From: Actinostola sp. cb2023
Lineage: Eukaryota; Cnidaria; Anthozoa; Actiniaria; Actinostolidae
Assembly (NCBI GenBank): GCA_033675265.1
Contig: JAUJYZ010000128.1
Span: 186,001-250,000 of the forward strand
DNA: 64,000 nt
Reading direction: 5' to 3'
The notes under the pieces were generated by a model. It did no database searches, was not told the origin of the DNA, and saw only the letters and a list, made by a program, of their open reading frames with translations. The number at the start of each line of letters is the position of its first letter. The first letter of the stretch is position 1. Shown here in pieces: positions 11,970 through 22,935 of the stretch. Position numbers and translations under genes: made by a program.

Positions 11970-12469
11970 GTAAGTTGTACATTCTAGACTGCGATCGGGT
12001 ACGTCATATTGGTTTAGGGGAGTCACGTGATCAACTGATAATACGTGAAAGCGGGGCTGATTTAGTGGTTTCTCAACTGTAAGAAGTGGAAGTTTACTGG
12101 GTCTCTAGAAAACATTTCCAATCATAATTTACCAACGGAACTGTACAGCTTCTTTCACAGGTGGGTCATATAAGGTCCAAACAACTTTCAGCTGAAAAGA
12201 AGTCTGATGAGGTGCATAAGCGCAAAATGTGTCTTGCTCAAAGTACGACAAATAAAGAACAAGTCAGAAACTCTTAGGTGGTCGACAGCTGTAATGCCAC
12301 AACAGTTGGCTGTTGGCCTAGCTGTCCACAAGGCAGTCCAAAGTAAAGCGTTGATAAATATGCTGCACGGTTTTGGGATGTTGGCTGATAAAAACAGAAT
12401 CCTCAGAGCTATAGGTGCAGATCCGGAATCAAGTGTTCTCAAGCGTATGGTTCAGAATGATGTTGTTTA

Positions 12470-12750
12470 CAGCTAATTCAAAAAACGTTGTCCTAGGTTT
12501 TGTTGCATATTGCATTTCCAGACTGAAGTACATTATGGACTGATCAATACATGTGTTTGTTTGCGTTGCGTTGCCGAAACTGAGATCTTGGTCAGTTGAC
12601 TGTCAGGGCTTCCCTGATATTTATTTGTGGGTTTTGGAACCCCAAAATAGAAGAACACACATCAATTGCCATGCATAATGCACTTCGGTCTGGGAATGCA
12701 AAATGCAATATGCAACAAAACCTATAGGACAACGTTTTTTGAATTAGCTG
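12470..12750. mobile_element. TA-flanked MITE (CAGCTAATTC ends)
   Basis: 281 bp between TA at 12468-12469 and 12751-12752. Termini CAGCTAATTCAAAAAACGTT and AACGTTTTTTGAATTAGCTG form inverted arms of about 60 bases with TTTTGTTGCATATTGCATTT inside. Related ends (CAGCTATTTCAAAAAACGTT) bound the elements at 35511-36984 and 42751-43759. The MITE supplies the stop codon that ends the reading frame at 12476. When it and one TA are ignored, the host frame runs on into the next piece. Confidence 0.85.
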
Positions 12751-13350
12751 TATATATCTCCAGACATAGTGGAGGGCAGGCATATCTTCTTATTTTTCCG
12801 TTCGACAATGCGAACTTTGCTGAAGACACTGACTCCTGACCGGAAACACACCTTCCATGGAACAGCAATGGCTATATACCAAAGGAGTTTCCCTGAAGAC
12901 AAGAAACCAGACTTGAACGTCGATACCCCAGACCAGAGTCGCTCAATTAGAGAGCTTCCTGAATCAATTACAAGCCTCCTGGAATGTCCTAAGCCTCCTT
13001 CAAAGCCCTTCAGTCCTGTTTACCCATGGTTTGGTCTGTTTGCTGAGAATGAACTTCCGGTAAGAGTTAGGATGCAATATTTGGCATGACTTCTCGGGCG
13101 TAGTTTGACCAGAACTCCAATTGACAGCACGGTAGTGACAGGAACACAGACGAATATCATGAGCACTCTAGGGCAGTTAGAGAATCAGTCTGCAAAGAGT
13201 ACAGGTATCCTGGTGTGGTCTGGATACAACTCACTGATCAGTAATGCAATGCCTGTCATACGAGTAGGAGCACCACCTCTGATTGCTGCACCAGCACACT
13301 ATTTGCCGTCAATGGAATATTCATCTTTGTAGTGGAACGTTAATTCCAAA

Positions 13351-13388
13351 TAAATCTAAATCTAAATCTAAATCTAAATCTAATCTAA
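13351..13388 (+). repeat. (TCTAAA)n microsatellite
   Basis: About five tandem TCTAAA units after AATAAA-like sequence. It interrupts the pseudogene of the large transposon and may be the tail of a small retroposed insertion. Confidence 0.7.
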
Positions 13389-14041
13389 ACGAATGGCAGA
13401 CCTTACTGACTGTTCTAATGCAGGCCCAGAAGATCAAGACAAAGGTGGTAGATCCGACTTAGTAGGAAGACAGTCATTTCACTTGACACAGGGCTCTACA
13501 AACTGGCAAAGAAGCTGCAAATGGCTCGCCACATGATCCAAGTCATTTTATACTCCATCCCAGCGAACTGTATATAGTAATGGCCCAACTACGAACAATC
13601 GGAACGTTCAATGAAAACAGTGGACTGGACTGACTTGTGCTGGATAGAATCGGAACTTTACGGTCCAACAACGGTCCAACAAATCATTGATGGTAACCAC
13701 GTAAAGAGAAGGCAGACCGCTCACCTGATTACCCTACAGACACTGTTCGTAATGTATCAGGAATCTTTTTTTTTTCAGCAAGATCCGAATTCGTACTGCA
13801 GTGTCTTGAGCAGTTGGCAAAGTCTTGAGCTTGATGATGTTTGCACCGATGGTTCCAAGGAATGAGTAGAAAAGGTACATGCCATATCGTGGAGAGAATG
13901 AAGGTATTTGATGCTAGCCAAAGACAATATTCCATTGATTAAGGTTGTGAGTCAGTACACGAGGATTGTCAATAATAATAATAATATATGATACCATTTA
14001 TCCGAGCGGTTCAATTCGAATCGAGAAGCTCTTGAGGTATT

Positions 14042-14369
14042 TGTTACTGCCGCAGACAGGCCTGGGCATGATCCGGCCGAGAGGGCCTAGGTTAGAGCAC
14101 GAGAGAGCACGAAAGAGTCGGCCATGGTTGAAGACAGTTGAGTCGAGGTTTAAGGAATGTAGGACGTAAGCCAGGAGAATATAATGTAAGTCCTTTCTAT
14201 TTTCAGATGCTTCAAACGTTTAGTGAATGTCATCTTATATTTACCATTACAGTTTGTAAACCGCTTCGCGACCGATAACATGTATTAAAAGAACACAAAG
14301 AATGTATACATCAGAAAGAGCGAGTATTCAAGTTATAGTATATCCCAAAGAACGCCTCATGCACCTACA
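14042..14369 (+). repeat. 5' LTR of the BEL element
   Basis: 328 bp, begins TGTTACTGCC and ends GCACCTACA. It is apparently identical to 21244-21571. GTATT precedes it. Confidence 0.95.
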
Positions 14370-14407
14370 TTAGTTTACAAAAGTTCATATGACCTCGTTA
14401 ATCTGCT

Positions 14408-15822
14408 ATGGATCAACCGAGAGAAAGAATTCTGACCGAGAAGGCAAAGGAAGAAAGAATTCGCCGTCTAAAGAACGATAGAAAAACAGCCTTGTCGACA
14501 GTGGCGCGACAAAAGACTAGACTAACGGCGCTTTTGATCGACGAAGAAAACTTACACCTAGTGAAAACAAGTCTCTTCGAATTAGACGAATTACTTGAGT
14601 ATGCCCAACGATCTCATGAATTGTTTATCAGAGAACTGACGTCGGATGGGATAAGGAAAATGAAAACGATCATTTTGTGTCAAAGCAATGTGGGTCTTTA
14701 GAATACAGACAACGAGTACTGCAGTGGATATCACTGGCAGAGCAACGACTCACAGAAGGAGCTGATCGACTGATGGAGAAACGATCCATCTTATCAACAA
14801 CATCACGTTCGTCACGTCGTTCGAGTAAGCAATCTAGTAACTCAGGAACTTCGGCCAGAGAAAGAGAGCGCCTTAAACTGGCTGAAATGATTGCGGAAAA
14901 GTCACTGTTAAAGAAAAAACTCGAGCTTCAAGCTGCTGCAGAAGAGCTTAAAGCTGCTGCAGAAGAGCTTAGACTAGAGACTGAGATTGCTAAGTCACGT
15001 GCAAGGGAAGAAGTCTACGCGACGATCGACGCCGAAGAGACGAGTCTACTCTCAGGCACCCCCCTCATGAAGTCCACGCCCCTATCGCTGTACATTATGC
15101 AAGCTTCAGGTGGCATCACATCCAACGTCGATGATACAACGGAATGCAACGAAACGAAGCATCATGAAGCTACAACGAAGGATTACGAAACGAAGCATCA
15201 TGAAGCTACAGCGGAACGCAACGAAACGAAGCATCATGAAGCTACAACGAAGGATTACGAAACGAAGCATCATGAAGCTACAGCGGAACGCAACGAAACG
15301 AAGCATCATGAAGCTACAACGAAGGATTACGAAACGAAGCATCATGAAGCTACAGCGGAACGCAACGAAACGAAGCATCATGAAGCTACAGCGGAACGCA
15401 ACGAAACGAAGCATCATGAAGCTACAACGGAACGGAACGAAGCGAAGCATCATGAAGCTACAACGAAGGACTACGAAACGAAATGTCACGACACAATAAC
15501 GGAACAACTCAAATCACCTCCTGACAATGTCTCAACGAACCACAACGATGGAAATCAAGACGACGCAACAACGAAAGTCAACGAAAGGCGTCGTGGCGAG
15601 AAGGTAGCTGAAGCAACTGGAGGACAACTCGTTAACCTAAAGACACAAGAAACCCATTGTCATTCAACTAACGTAGCGAAAGAACTTACCGCACCATATT
15701 ACGAAAGCGAAATAACGAAATACGACGAAATGGTCGGTGCCAATGTAAAGGATCATAGACAGACAGACTTGTCTGATGTGCAAAGTGCTATAGATAATGG
15801 AACATTAACGAAAAAAACTTAA
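14408..15822 (+). pseudogene. BEL gag N-terminal region (frameshifted)
   Basis: The frame opens at 14408 (MDQPRERILTEKAKEER), is highly charged, and shifts by one base near 14655-14665 into the frame that runs to 15822 (VSKQCGSLEYRQRVLQWISL onward). It has a serine-rich segment, then a coiled-coil-like EELKAAAEELRLE stretch, then a 12-residue tandem repeat (15130-15480). The frame ends in a run of A's at about 15811-15817; one base fewer would connect it to the next frame. Gag packages the element RNA in virus-like particles. The breaks may be real mutations or sequencing indels. Confidence 0.7.
15130..15480 (+). repeat. 36-bp in-frame tandem repeat in BEL gag
   Basis: About ten copies of a 36-bp unit encode ETKHHEAT(T/A) blocks that alternate between TKDY and AERN linkers, giving a 72-bp higher-order period. 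The unit has no stop on the opposite strand either, which produces a spurious antisense frame. Confidence 0.85.
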
Positions 15823-15895
15823 CGAAACACAGAAACCGAACGTAGACAAAGAAACGAAATTCAACGAAACATTTACAACGCCAGGCGTACATCAC

Positions 15896-18800
15896 ATGCA
15901 CACGTCCTCACCTTTAGGATCTGCAACATTTACAGAACAAGCCTTCGCTAGCATGATGACTACACAGCTTGAACAACACAAGCAAATGATCTCCTCTCAT
16001 CAAGAGATGGCGGCAGCCATGACGTTACCACAACCAAAGATTCCTACGTTTAAAGGAGCAGTAATCGAATATAAAGCATTCATGATGGCCTTTGACTCAC
16101 GCATCAAACCCAAGACAACAAACAATGCTGATCGTCTGTACTATCTACAACAACACCTCGAAGGCGAGGCCAAGGACTTAATCGAAGGCTGTCTGCACCT
16201 CGACCCAGACGAGGGCTACAACGAGGCCAGGAAGCTTCTTGACAAGGAGTACGGGGACCCATACAAGATCTCTGTAGCTTACATCAATCGACTTCTAAAG
16301 TGGCCTTCTGTAAAGTATGACGACGCAACTGGTCTGAAACGCTTATCCTTGTTCCTCGTAAAATGTATGAACGCTATGAAAACGATCAATTACATGGAAA
16401 CTCTGAATCACTCGCCAAATATGCAAGCCATCGTTCATAAATTGCCTTCTTATCTGCAAAGTAAATGGCGAGAGCAAGTCCTTAATATTAAAGCCAAGGA
16501 GCAAAGGATTGCCAAATTCAAAGACATTGTCAAATTCATAGAACGTGCAGCGGAAACCAGCAACGACCCAATCTACAGCAAAGAAGCACTGAGCAAACTC
16601 GATGACAGACCTAAGAACACTAAGAGTGCAGATGAAAGTAAGAGACAACTCTATCCAAGACAGAGAACAGGTAGCCTCGCGACAAGTATGAACCATCCCC
16701 ATATTGGAAAACCCCTTGACGGGGCCGGGTCAGCACAGCAACCAAGGAGAGCAACAAGCGTACGACCGTGTCCTCTCTGTGAAAGGTCACATGACTTGGA
16801 GGAATGTAAAGAATTTACAAAGAAATCTCTCGAAGAAAAGAAAGGGTTCATCACTCAGAAGGGTCTTTGTTTTGCTTGCTATGGATCTAATCACCGATCC
16901 AAGGGATGCACCAACAGGAGACTGTGTAAAAAGTGTAACAAGTCACACCCTACAGCGCTACATATAGACAACTTCAACGTAATGGGTCAAGCGAAAGACA
17001 ACAAGCAAGTCGCTTCAACGAGTGTAAGCAGTGCGTGTACAGACGTCGATAAAGATTCGCGTTGTGCACGAAAGACGAACAACAACGTCATATTACACGC
17101 CATCCTACCAGTTAAGGTCAAGATCAAGAATGGGACTGATACTGTCACGACGTACGCCCTCTATGATAACGGAAGTTCAGGCTGTTTTATAACTGAAGGC
17201 CTGAAGGAACAGTTAGCAGTCGAAGGAATAAAGACTACCCTGCAGCTGGGAACCATGCATGGCCAAAGTTCTGTAGAAAGCTCTATTGTAGAAGGATTAA
17301 TCATCACAGACTTGAACAATGATAATCCTGTAGAAGTAGCTCGTTGCTACACACGTCATGAAATACCTGTCAGTCAGGAACAGATACCCACTCCCAAAGT
17401 GGTAAGCAAATTTGACAACCTTCGCACCATCTCCAAGAAGATCCCTGAGCTTATACCAGACGTTGACGTGGGTGTGCTCATCGGTAGTAACTGCCCCCTC
17501 GCGCTTGAGCCATTGGAAGTACTTCCCAGCGGAGGTAAAGGACCCTTTGCAATGCGTCTAAGACATGGGTGGACGGTTAGTGGACCACTACACATACAAC
17601 CACAAGCTACATCACAGGGTTGCAACGCCACTAGTCACAGAATAACAGTTCAAGAACTAGAGTCTATCAAAGAGGTCATAACCCCGCAGTCAGTTATGAC
17701 TATGTTCGAGCTCGACTTCAACGACCACTCCTCGACATCCGACGATAGCAGTTTATCACAGGAAGATAAAGAGTTCCTGAGCATCGCCGATCAAGGCACT
17801 CGTCGCGTCGATGGACACTATGAGCTTCCATTGCCCTTCAGAGACCCTAACGTAGTCATGCCCAATAACCGAGTACAAGCGGAGAAACGAGCTGGCTGGC
17901 AGAGGAAGAAGATGTTACGCAATGATGAGTACCATCGAGACTATACCAACTTCATTAACACCACTATCGCAAAGGGATACACAAGAAAGGTACCCAAAGA
18001 GTCAACTGATGCAAAGCCAGGCAAGGTGTGGTACCTGCCACATCATGGCGTGTACCACCCCCAAAAACCCAATAAAATCCGGGTAGTGTTTGACTGTAGT
18101 GCAAAGCACAACGGAGTGTCACTAAACGACAAACTGATACAAGGGCCGAACCTCACCAATTCATTGGTGGGTGTTCTCACTCGTTTCAGGCAAAACCCCA
18201 TCGCCTTCATGGCCGATATAGAGGCTATGTTTCATCAAGTGCGCATACCAGAGAACCAGTACGACTTCCTTAGATTCCTTTGGTGGCCAGATGGTAACTT
18301 AGATGCAGAGTTGCAAGAATATCAAATGACTGTCCATCTCTTTGGGGCGGTCTCGTCACCAAGTTCTGCTAACTATGCACTAAGGAAGATATGCGACGAT
18401 AACGAATCGGAGTACGACTCTGAAGTCACAGATACAATAAAGAGGAATTTTTATGTAGATGACTGTCTACGATCAGTCAAAACCAAAGCAACAGCTATTG
18501 AACTTGTAAATGACATTCGTCAAGCTTGTGCACAAGGAGGCTTCAACCTCACCAAGTTCATCTGTAACGACCGTGACGTCCTGGAATCAATCCCACTGGA
18601 ACACCGCTCTAAAGAAGTAAAGTCTCTGGATTTAGAGTGCGATGATTTGCCAATAGAGCGCGCGTTGGGGGTACAATGGTGCGTGGAGACAGACATATTC
18701 CAGTTCAAATTCCGCATAACAGTCAGCAATAAGCCATTAACGAGAAGAGGTATCTTATCCACAGTATCGTCGATCTATGACCCCCTCGGTATCTTGTCAC

Positions 18801-19655
18801 CATTCACATTGGTGGCAAAGAAACTGCTTCAAGAACTTTGCTGTGAAAAGGCTGTCGGTTGGGATGCTGAAATACCTGAACACTACCTAGTAAGATGGGA
18901 CAAGTGGCAAAGAGAACTCCCTTTGTTGGAGCAACTAATTCTCAACCGCTGCCTCATACCCTCAGAGTTTGGAGAGATCATCTCCCAGCAAGTACATGTC
19001 TTTTCAGATGCCAGTTCAACCGGATACGGAGCCGTCGCCTACTTGCGCCAGTGCGATAATGAAAACCGCACTCACTGCGCATTTCTGATGGGAAAGGCTC
19101 GTCTGGCGCCGATCAAGACCATGACGATACCACGCCTAGAGCTTACTGCAGCCACAGTATCTACCCGTATGGGACATTTGCTGAAGTCGGAGTTAGACGA
19201 AAACCCAAGTTTCACGTACCACACAGATTCTACCACGGTACTCCGCTATATTGCAAATCAACAAACAAGATTCAAGGTCTTCGTCTCGAACCGTGTCCAA
19301 ACAATTCGAGATTTGACAGACGTCGGTCAATGGAGGTATGTTGACACAAAGGAAAACCCTGCCGACGACGCGTCACGCGGATTGGGCGCCCAGTCTCTTC
19401 TTGACAACAAACGATGGCTCAACGGACCAAAGTTTCTATTGTTGACAGAGCACGAATGGCCTGAGCAACCGTTCAGCATGGGTGAAGTGGAAAAGGACGA
19501 CCCAGAGGTTAAAGGAGCCACATGCGCAGCATCTAGTCACGCTACCTTAGTTGACCATTCAGCTGCTTCAGTGGACAAACTAATAAGGCACTACTCAGAT
19601 TGGTATCGTTTAAAGAAAGCTGTGGCCGTTTTCCTACGAGTACGAAAGAGATTCT
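15896..19655 (+). pseudogene. BEL gag-pol: gag, zinc knuckles, protease, reverse transcriptase, RNase H
   Basis: Counted from the first ATG of the frame: a DUF1759-type gag region (IPTFKGAVIEYKAFMMAFDS, residues about 45-70), cysteine knuckles (CPLCERSHDLEEC at about 290, then CFACYGSNHRSKGC), an aspartic protease with DNGSSGCFI (about 423; DNGS instead of the usual DTGS/DSGS), reverse transcriptase with FYVDD (about 853), and RNase H starting VFSDASSTGYGAVAYL (about 1030). Coding homology leaves this frame near 19640-19660, where one base is missing or extra, and continues as integrase in another frame. The frame-faithful start is upstream, since gag has already begun at 14408. Confidence 0.9.
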
Positions 19656-20520
19656 GCGAGAACGAGCACAGAAAAGGATCAAGGTCGCAACCAACGCTAG
19701 CGAAGAAACGAAACTCCAAACTGCCACCGATGACCAATCCTCGCAACTCACAGTTCAAGACCTCCAAGAAGCTGAACTTGCCATTGTTCAATATGTCCAA
19801 TCACAGGCGTATGGCCGTGAAATACAAGTCCTGGACCGAATCAACGAAGTGGAAGAATTGCACGACAGAACGAAACGAAAGATGATCAAAACAGAAATCA
19901 AGAAAACCAGCTCTATCTACTGCCTGGATCCGTATCTAGACCAGGGAACGCTGCGCGTTGGAGGCCGGCTGAGCAGAGCGAACCTGCCTCCACACAGCGT
20001 GCACCCAATCATCTTACCCAGAGAGAACCACGTGACTGCACTCATCATCAAAGAGGCTCACAAGATCCTGGGTCACACCGGTCGTGGTCACGTCCTTTCT
20101 AGACTACGAGAGAGGTACTGGATCATCAGTGCTAACGCTGCTGTTGCGCGCCACGTACTTTCAAAGTGCGTAATTTGTCGGCGAAGTCGTGGCAAGCCAA
20201 ATCAACAGAAGATGGCCGATTTACCAAAGGAACGAGTCACACCAGCCCCACCGTTTACGTTTACCGGTGTGGACTACTTCGGACCATACATCATCAAGAC
20301 CGGTCGAAAGGAAGTAAAGCGTTATGGTGCCCTTTTCACCTGCTTGGCGAGTAGAGCAGTCCATATCGAGATCGCAAACTCCCTTGAGACTGACTCCTTC
20401 ATACAAGCACTCAGGAGGTTCATTGCTCGCCGTGGTCCAGTGCGGACGATCAGAAGCGACAACGGGACCAACTTTGTTGGTGCTCAGGCTGAACTCCGTC
20501 AAGCCATAAAAAGAGATGGA
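19655..20520 (+). pseudogene. BEL integrase, zinc-binding and first catalytic part
   Basis: Continues pol after the frame break. An HHCC-like zinc site (HKILGHTGRGH, then CVIC) is followed by the integrase core with the first Asp in TGVDYFGPY and the second in IRSDNGTNFVGA. A second one-base break near 20510-20525 moves the frame again. It would insert the cDNA into the host genome. Confidence 0.88.
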
Positions 20521-21163
20521 CCATGGTCAGATAAGAGACAAACTACGCAAGCAAGAGATCGACTGGATATTTAATCCACCTGCCGCGAGCCACATGGGTG
20601 GCGTATGGGAAAGGCAAATCCAAACCACAAGGAAGGTGCTCGCTGGTCTTCTGCAGGAGCATGGGAATCGCCTTGACGACGAGTCCCTGCGTACCTTAAT
20701 GTGTGAAGTAGAAGCTGTCATTAACTCCAGACCACTAACCTTCATCTCTAACGACATCGACGACTTAGAACCATTAACCCCAAGTCACCTCTTGACGACA
20801 AAGTCAGCTGTTATCGTACCTCCCCCTGGGAACTTCCAGAAAGGTGATGTCTACATGAAACGCAGATGGAGGAGAGTGCAATATTTGACAAACCTCTTCT
20901 GGACACGATGGAAAAAGGAGTACTTGGTAACGCTGCAACAACGTCACAAATGGCAAAACCCTGGACGTAACTTGACAGTCGGAGACGTCGTGATAATCAA
21001 GGATGAGAATGCTTCGCGCAACTCGTGGTCAATGGGAGTCATCGTACAAGTTGAACCAGACGCACAAGGCTTAGTCCGATCTGCAGTCGTGAGGACCCAG
21101 AAGACCGAGTTAAGACGCCCAGCCAACAAACTTGTGGTGTTATTGGCAAAGGAAGAACAATAG
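20516..21163 (+). pseudogene. BEL integrase C-terminal part
   Basis: Carries the catalytic Glu in SHMGGVWERQI, then the BEL-specific C-terminal domain with LTPSHLL and VGDVVIIKDENASRNSW (compare the fragment at 1-189). It stops at 21163, about 80 bases before the 3' LTR. Confidence 0.88.
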
Positions 21164-21243
21164 ACATTATAGACATTGTTGAGTTTAAAGGTTATAGTAG
21201 TTTATTTTAAGGGTAAACCATTGTCAGGTTTAGGGACCGGGAA

Positions 21244-21571
21244 TGTTACTGCCGCAGACAGGCCTGGGCATGATCCGGCCGAGAGGGCCTAGGTTAGAGC
21301 ACGAGAGAGCACGAAAGAGTCGGCCATGGTTGAAGACAGTTGAGTCGAGGTTTAAGGAATGTAGGACGTAAGCCAGGAGAATATAATGTAAGTCCTTTCT
21401 ATTTTCAGATGCTTCAAACGTTTAGTGAATGTCATCTTATATTTACCATTACAGTTTGTAAACCGCTTCGCGACCGATAACATGTATTAAAAGAACACAA
21501 AGAATGTATACATCAGAAAGAGCGAGTATTCAAGTTATAGTATATCCCAAAGAACGCCTCATGCACCTACA
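21244..21571 (+). repeat. 3' LTR of the BEL element
   Basis: 328-bp copy of the 5' LTR, preceded by a purine-rich tract and followed by the GTATT target duplication. Confidence 0.95.
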
Positions 21572-22298
21572 GTATTCACCAAGTACTTTTTCACACGCAA
21601 CAGGCTGACCTATGTCCGTATGATTCCCGTCTACTTAGCAGAGATGCAGATGTTAATTGAAACGCATCCAGAGATTTATGAGGAGTTTTGCCGGCAAGGA
21701 AACTGGGTTGTGATTAAGAACTATGTGCAATTGGTGCAGATAATGCCCTGAAACACATCAACCGGTCAATGAATTAGGTTTCAAGGCGGGGTACTTTAGT
21801 TGGTTAACTCCAACGCCAGCACCAATAGTACATAGTACTTCCTGATTGCTCCCGAGCTTGCAAATCTAGCAGAGAAAGCAAAACAGGTGGCGGGTATAGT
21901 ACTTCATCTAAGACACCGACACATCATCACCACCTTACTACTGCTGTAAGGTTGCACCACTGGAGAAGAACATTTAGAAGTTGGTCACCAGCATCCGAAG
22001 CTTCACGAATCCATTCTCTGAGGAAAGAGCCAAATACTATTGGAAACGAGTTGTTTGGTCACTTCGTAAAAGACAGGATCCACTCGAGAAAATACAGCAT
22101 CTGGTCCCCAATAAAAAAACGCAAGCGCTTCTTACATGGAACACTACGGGGAAGACTCTACAAGTGATAGCCAATGACAAAATGATTGACCTCAAGGAAG
22201 ATCATTCCCATTTTGTGTGGGTCATGTTCTGCGCGCAAGTCACGCCCAGAGATCGATTGACACCAAGGAAGCTGTCGGGCAGTACGAGTTCTCTATAG
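21572..22298 (+). pseudogene. C-terminal part of the uncharacterised transposon protein
   Basis: Directly after the BEL target duplication the sequence resumes the protein broken at 14041: FTKYFFTRNRLTYVRMIPVY, then MLIETHPEIYEEF, then ADNALKHINRSMN. Later frames give FLIAPELANLAEK, and 21981-22298 gives SIRSFTNPFSEERAKYYWKR. The known relatives share the pattern YxRWxPVYxxDM with P-E-V/I-Y followed by an xxINRxxK-like motif. Several stops and frame changes are present. What the protein does is unknown to me; linkage to long TIRs suggests a role in moving the element. Confidence 0.55.
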
Positions 22299-22529
22299 TG
22301 ACATGATCAATGTTTTCCTCGGATGGCACCATGTTTCACTGTACGTTCCTCAATGGACATATTTGTCTAAGTTTCTGTAAAAAAGGACACGACAAAGGTT
22401 CGACAATGGTCGTACGCTATGAAATGATGTGATATCATTTTTTGATGAAATCCACATACATGGCGAAACAGTGTCTGTACCTTAGCCTCGTTCCCATGCT
22501 AATCACGTGACCACCTGTATCACGGACGA

Positions 22530-22935
22530 GGCCTGGTAATGTAACAATCACACATTTCATTGACTTGGGTGAATTTGGATAGATTTTACGCAATTCAAAA
22601 TAAGTTACAGGTCATTTTATGGTCCAGCCTCGTTTCCATGCTGTCATGGTCACGTGACCAGCTTTATTACTTAAAAGTTTCTTAGTTGTGTCAGATACAC
22701 TTATATGTAAAGTATGAGTAATTTCGGTAACGATTTGTTGCCATTAACGATGGTTATATCGCATTTTATGGCCCAGCCTCGTTTCCATGCTAGGCCATAT
22801 ACGTCACATTTTAAAACTTCCGTAGCGGCCGTCGGTACGAGTTACAAAATTGCCGACAACATGTTTCTTGTTCCTTAGGGTCCCCCTTAACACATGTAGA
22901 TAGGTGGCTTGCTTTCAGCACAAAATTCCCACGGG
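22530..22935 (-). repeat. Right terminal inverted repeat of the large transposon
   Basis: Inverted copy of 11565-11969. It carries CCAGCCTCGTTTCCATGCT-type words at about 22624 and 22785, and a third CCTCGTTCCCATGCT with CACGTGACC lies just inside at about 22494. Differences from the left copy are few single-base changes. Confidence 0.8.

Larger units (their letters stand above)
12207..13865 (+). pseudogene. N-terminal and middle parts of the uncharacterised transposon protein (broken)
   Basis: Pieces in shifting frames: 12207-12469 (AVGLAVHKAVQSKALINMLH), 12753-13089 (TPDRKHTFHGTAMAIYQRS), 13105-13332 (GILVWSGYNSLIS, APPLIAAPAHY), about 13470-13570 (VISLDTGLYKLAKKLQ) and 13611-13760 (CWIESELYGPTTVQQII). 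I recall the same order of motifs (an H-x-TRSK-like helix, a TFHGT/TFHAT motif, a WSGFNSLIS-like motif, a residue pattern ending in WIESG) from large uncharacterised proteins of cnidarians and other invertebrates; that is memory, not a search. No catalytic triad is identifiable. The frame is cut by a MITE, by frameshifts and finally by the BEL insertion at 14042. Confidence 0.55.
14042..21571 (+). mobile_element. BEL/Pao LTR retrotransposon, full length, recently inserted
   Basis: Two 328-bp LTRs (TGTTACTGCC to CACCTACA) bound a 6.9-kb interior with gag, protease, reverse transcriptase, RNase H and integrase domains in BEL order. GTATT flanks both sides (14037-14041 and 21572-21576), the expected 4-6 bp duplication. 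The LTRs look identical, so insertion was recent. Despite this the coding region has about four frame breaks. A purine tract (AGGGACCGGGAA) precedes the 3' LTR. I could not match the bases after the 5' LTR to a tRNA primer. Confidence 0.93.
11565..22935 (+). mobile_element. Large transposon with 405-bp terminal inverted repeats and an uncharacterised protein
   Basis: The two ends (11565-11969 and 22530-22935) are inverted copies, roughly 95% alike by eye, with outermost bases CCCGTGGGAATTTTGTGC. The interior encodes pieces of one long plus-strand protein (about 12180-13860, resuming 21572-22298). This family recurs in invertebrate genomes without an assigned function. A TA MITE and a BEL retrotransposon have landed in its coding sequence; without them the element would be about 3.6 kb. 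I could not identify a target duplication or a known transposase fold. Frame breaks show that this copy is inactive. Confidence 0.6.

Noticed and set aside
15106..15507. Antisense 133-codon frame in BEL gag
   Set aside because: Mirror of the 36-bp in-frame repeat in the real coding strand.
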